A stretch of 64,000 bases of DNA from NCBI RefSeq assembly GCF_029168945.1, contig NC_083610.1, positions 48,501,429 through 48,565,428 on the forward strand. The letters are read 5' to 3'. Position 1 is the first letter of the stretch; each line of letters starts with the position of its first letter. Positions 63,755 through 64,000 of this stretch are shown piece by piece. Under the pieces are notes generated by a model. The model made no database searches. It had not been told where the DNA came from and saw only the letters and a list, made by a program, of their open reading frames with translations. The translations under genes and the position numbers were made by a program. The stretch comes from Cannabis sativa. Lineage: Eukaryota > Streptophyta > Magnoliopsida > Rosales > Cannabaceae.

Positions 63755-64000
63755 ATTTTCAAGACTTTATTTTATTTTATTTTATCTATATGTTTCGAGA
63801 TATATATAATTTTATATATTGGATTTTCGAAATATATTAAATATAATTATAGAAAATTAAATTAAATTAAAAATTAATTTTTTTAATTAATTTTGGACCA
63901 ATCTAAATTAAATAATTTTCATAATATTTATTTAAAATGTATACTAATGATGAAAAATAATTTATTAATTTTCAAAACAACCTAAATTAGTAATTTTATA
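63755..64000. other. AT-rich flank
   Basis: No gene or repeat is recognised. Its first bases are the right target duplication of the L1, so this was contiguous with the DNA before 58580. Confidence 0.7.

Overview
This window looks like repeat-dense plant nuclear DNA, probably from a eudicot. The evidence is the element set: Ty1/copia and Ty3/gypsy LTR retrotransposons, L1-type LINEs with zf-RVT ends, a MuDR-type MULE, and small MITEs that resemble CACTA, Tourist, Emigrant and hAT families. Background DNA is AT-rich with GT-AG introns. I cannot name the species; Cannabaceae would be a guess. I see no host gene. Essentially everything recognisable is a transposable element or a piece of one, often nested.

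Layout. (1) 1-6958: a damaged copia element of one family, here called copia-A (LTR about 1.89 kb, TGTTGG...CCAACA). An inverted LTR plus RNase H fragment interrupts it. (2) 6959-8612: piece of an L1 (ORF1 end and ORF2 endonuclease). (3) 8613-9266: LTR-like fragment. (4) 9267-13387: 3' part of a Ty3/gypsy element on +, carrying an antisense gene with a putative gypsy-type transposon domain. (5) 13388-15660: AT-rich DNA with a copia LTR and a primer-binding site. (6) 15661-27902: full-length Ty3/gypsy element on -, with target duplication TTAAT and near-identical LTR ends. Its gag-pol lies on - and the extra antisense gene on +. (7) 27908-33056: MITEs and an old copia integrase fragment, itself split by a hAT-like element and a Tourist-like MITE, then partly duplicated in tandem. 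(8) 33057-43134: full-length copia-A on -, target duplication AAAGA. (9) 43775-50200: MULE with 220-bp terminal inverted repeats and a perfect 9-bp target duplication. It carries a MuDR-type transposase gene on + and a GRF zinc-finger/membrane-anchor gene on -. (10) 50210-58579: AT-rich DNA with a long inverted repeat, a GA microsatellite, a degenerate tandem array and a TIR-MITE. (11) 58580-63754: 5'-truncated L1 with a 15-bp target duplication, split by a copia-A solo LTR with target duplication CTTTT.

Four things merit attention. First, the gypsy family carries an antisense gene with what looks like its own TATA box and a 5'-leader intron donor, both conserved in two copies. Second, the MULE pairs its transposase with a convergent GRF-zinc-finger/transmembrane gene. 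Third, in some stretches CAG/CTG is replaced by CGG/CCG/CG relative to sister copies, which looks more like a base-calling problem at CHG-methylated sites than biology and would explain shattered ORFs inside young elements. Fourth, hairpin-like tandem repeats sit between the convergent 3' ends of the gypsy gag-pol and its antisense gene.
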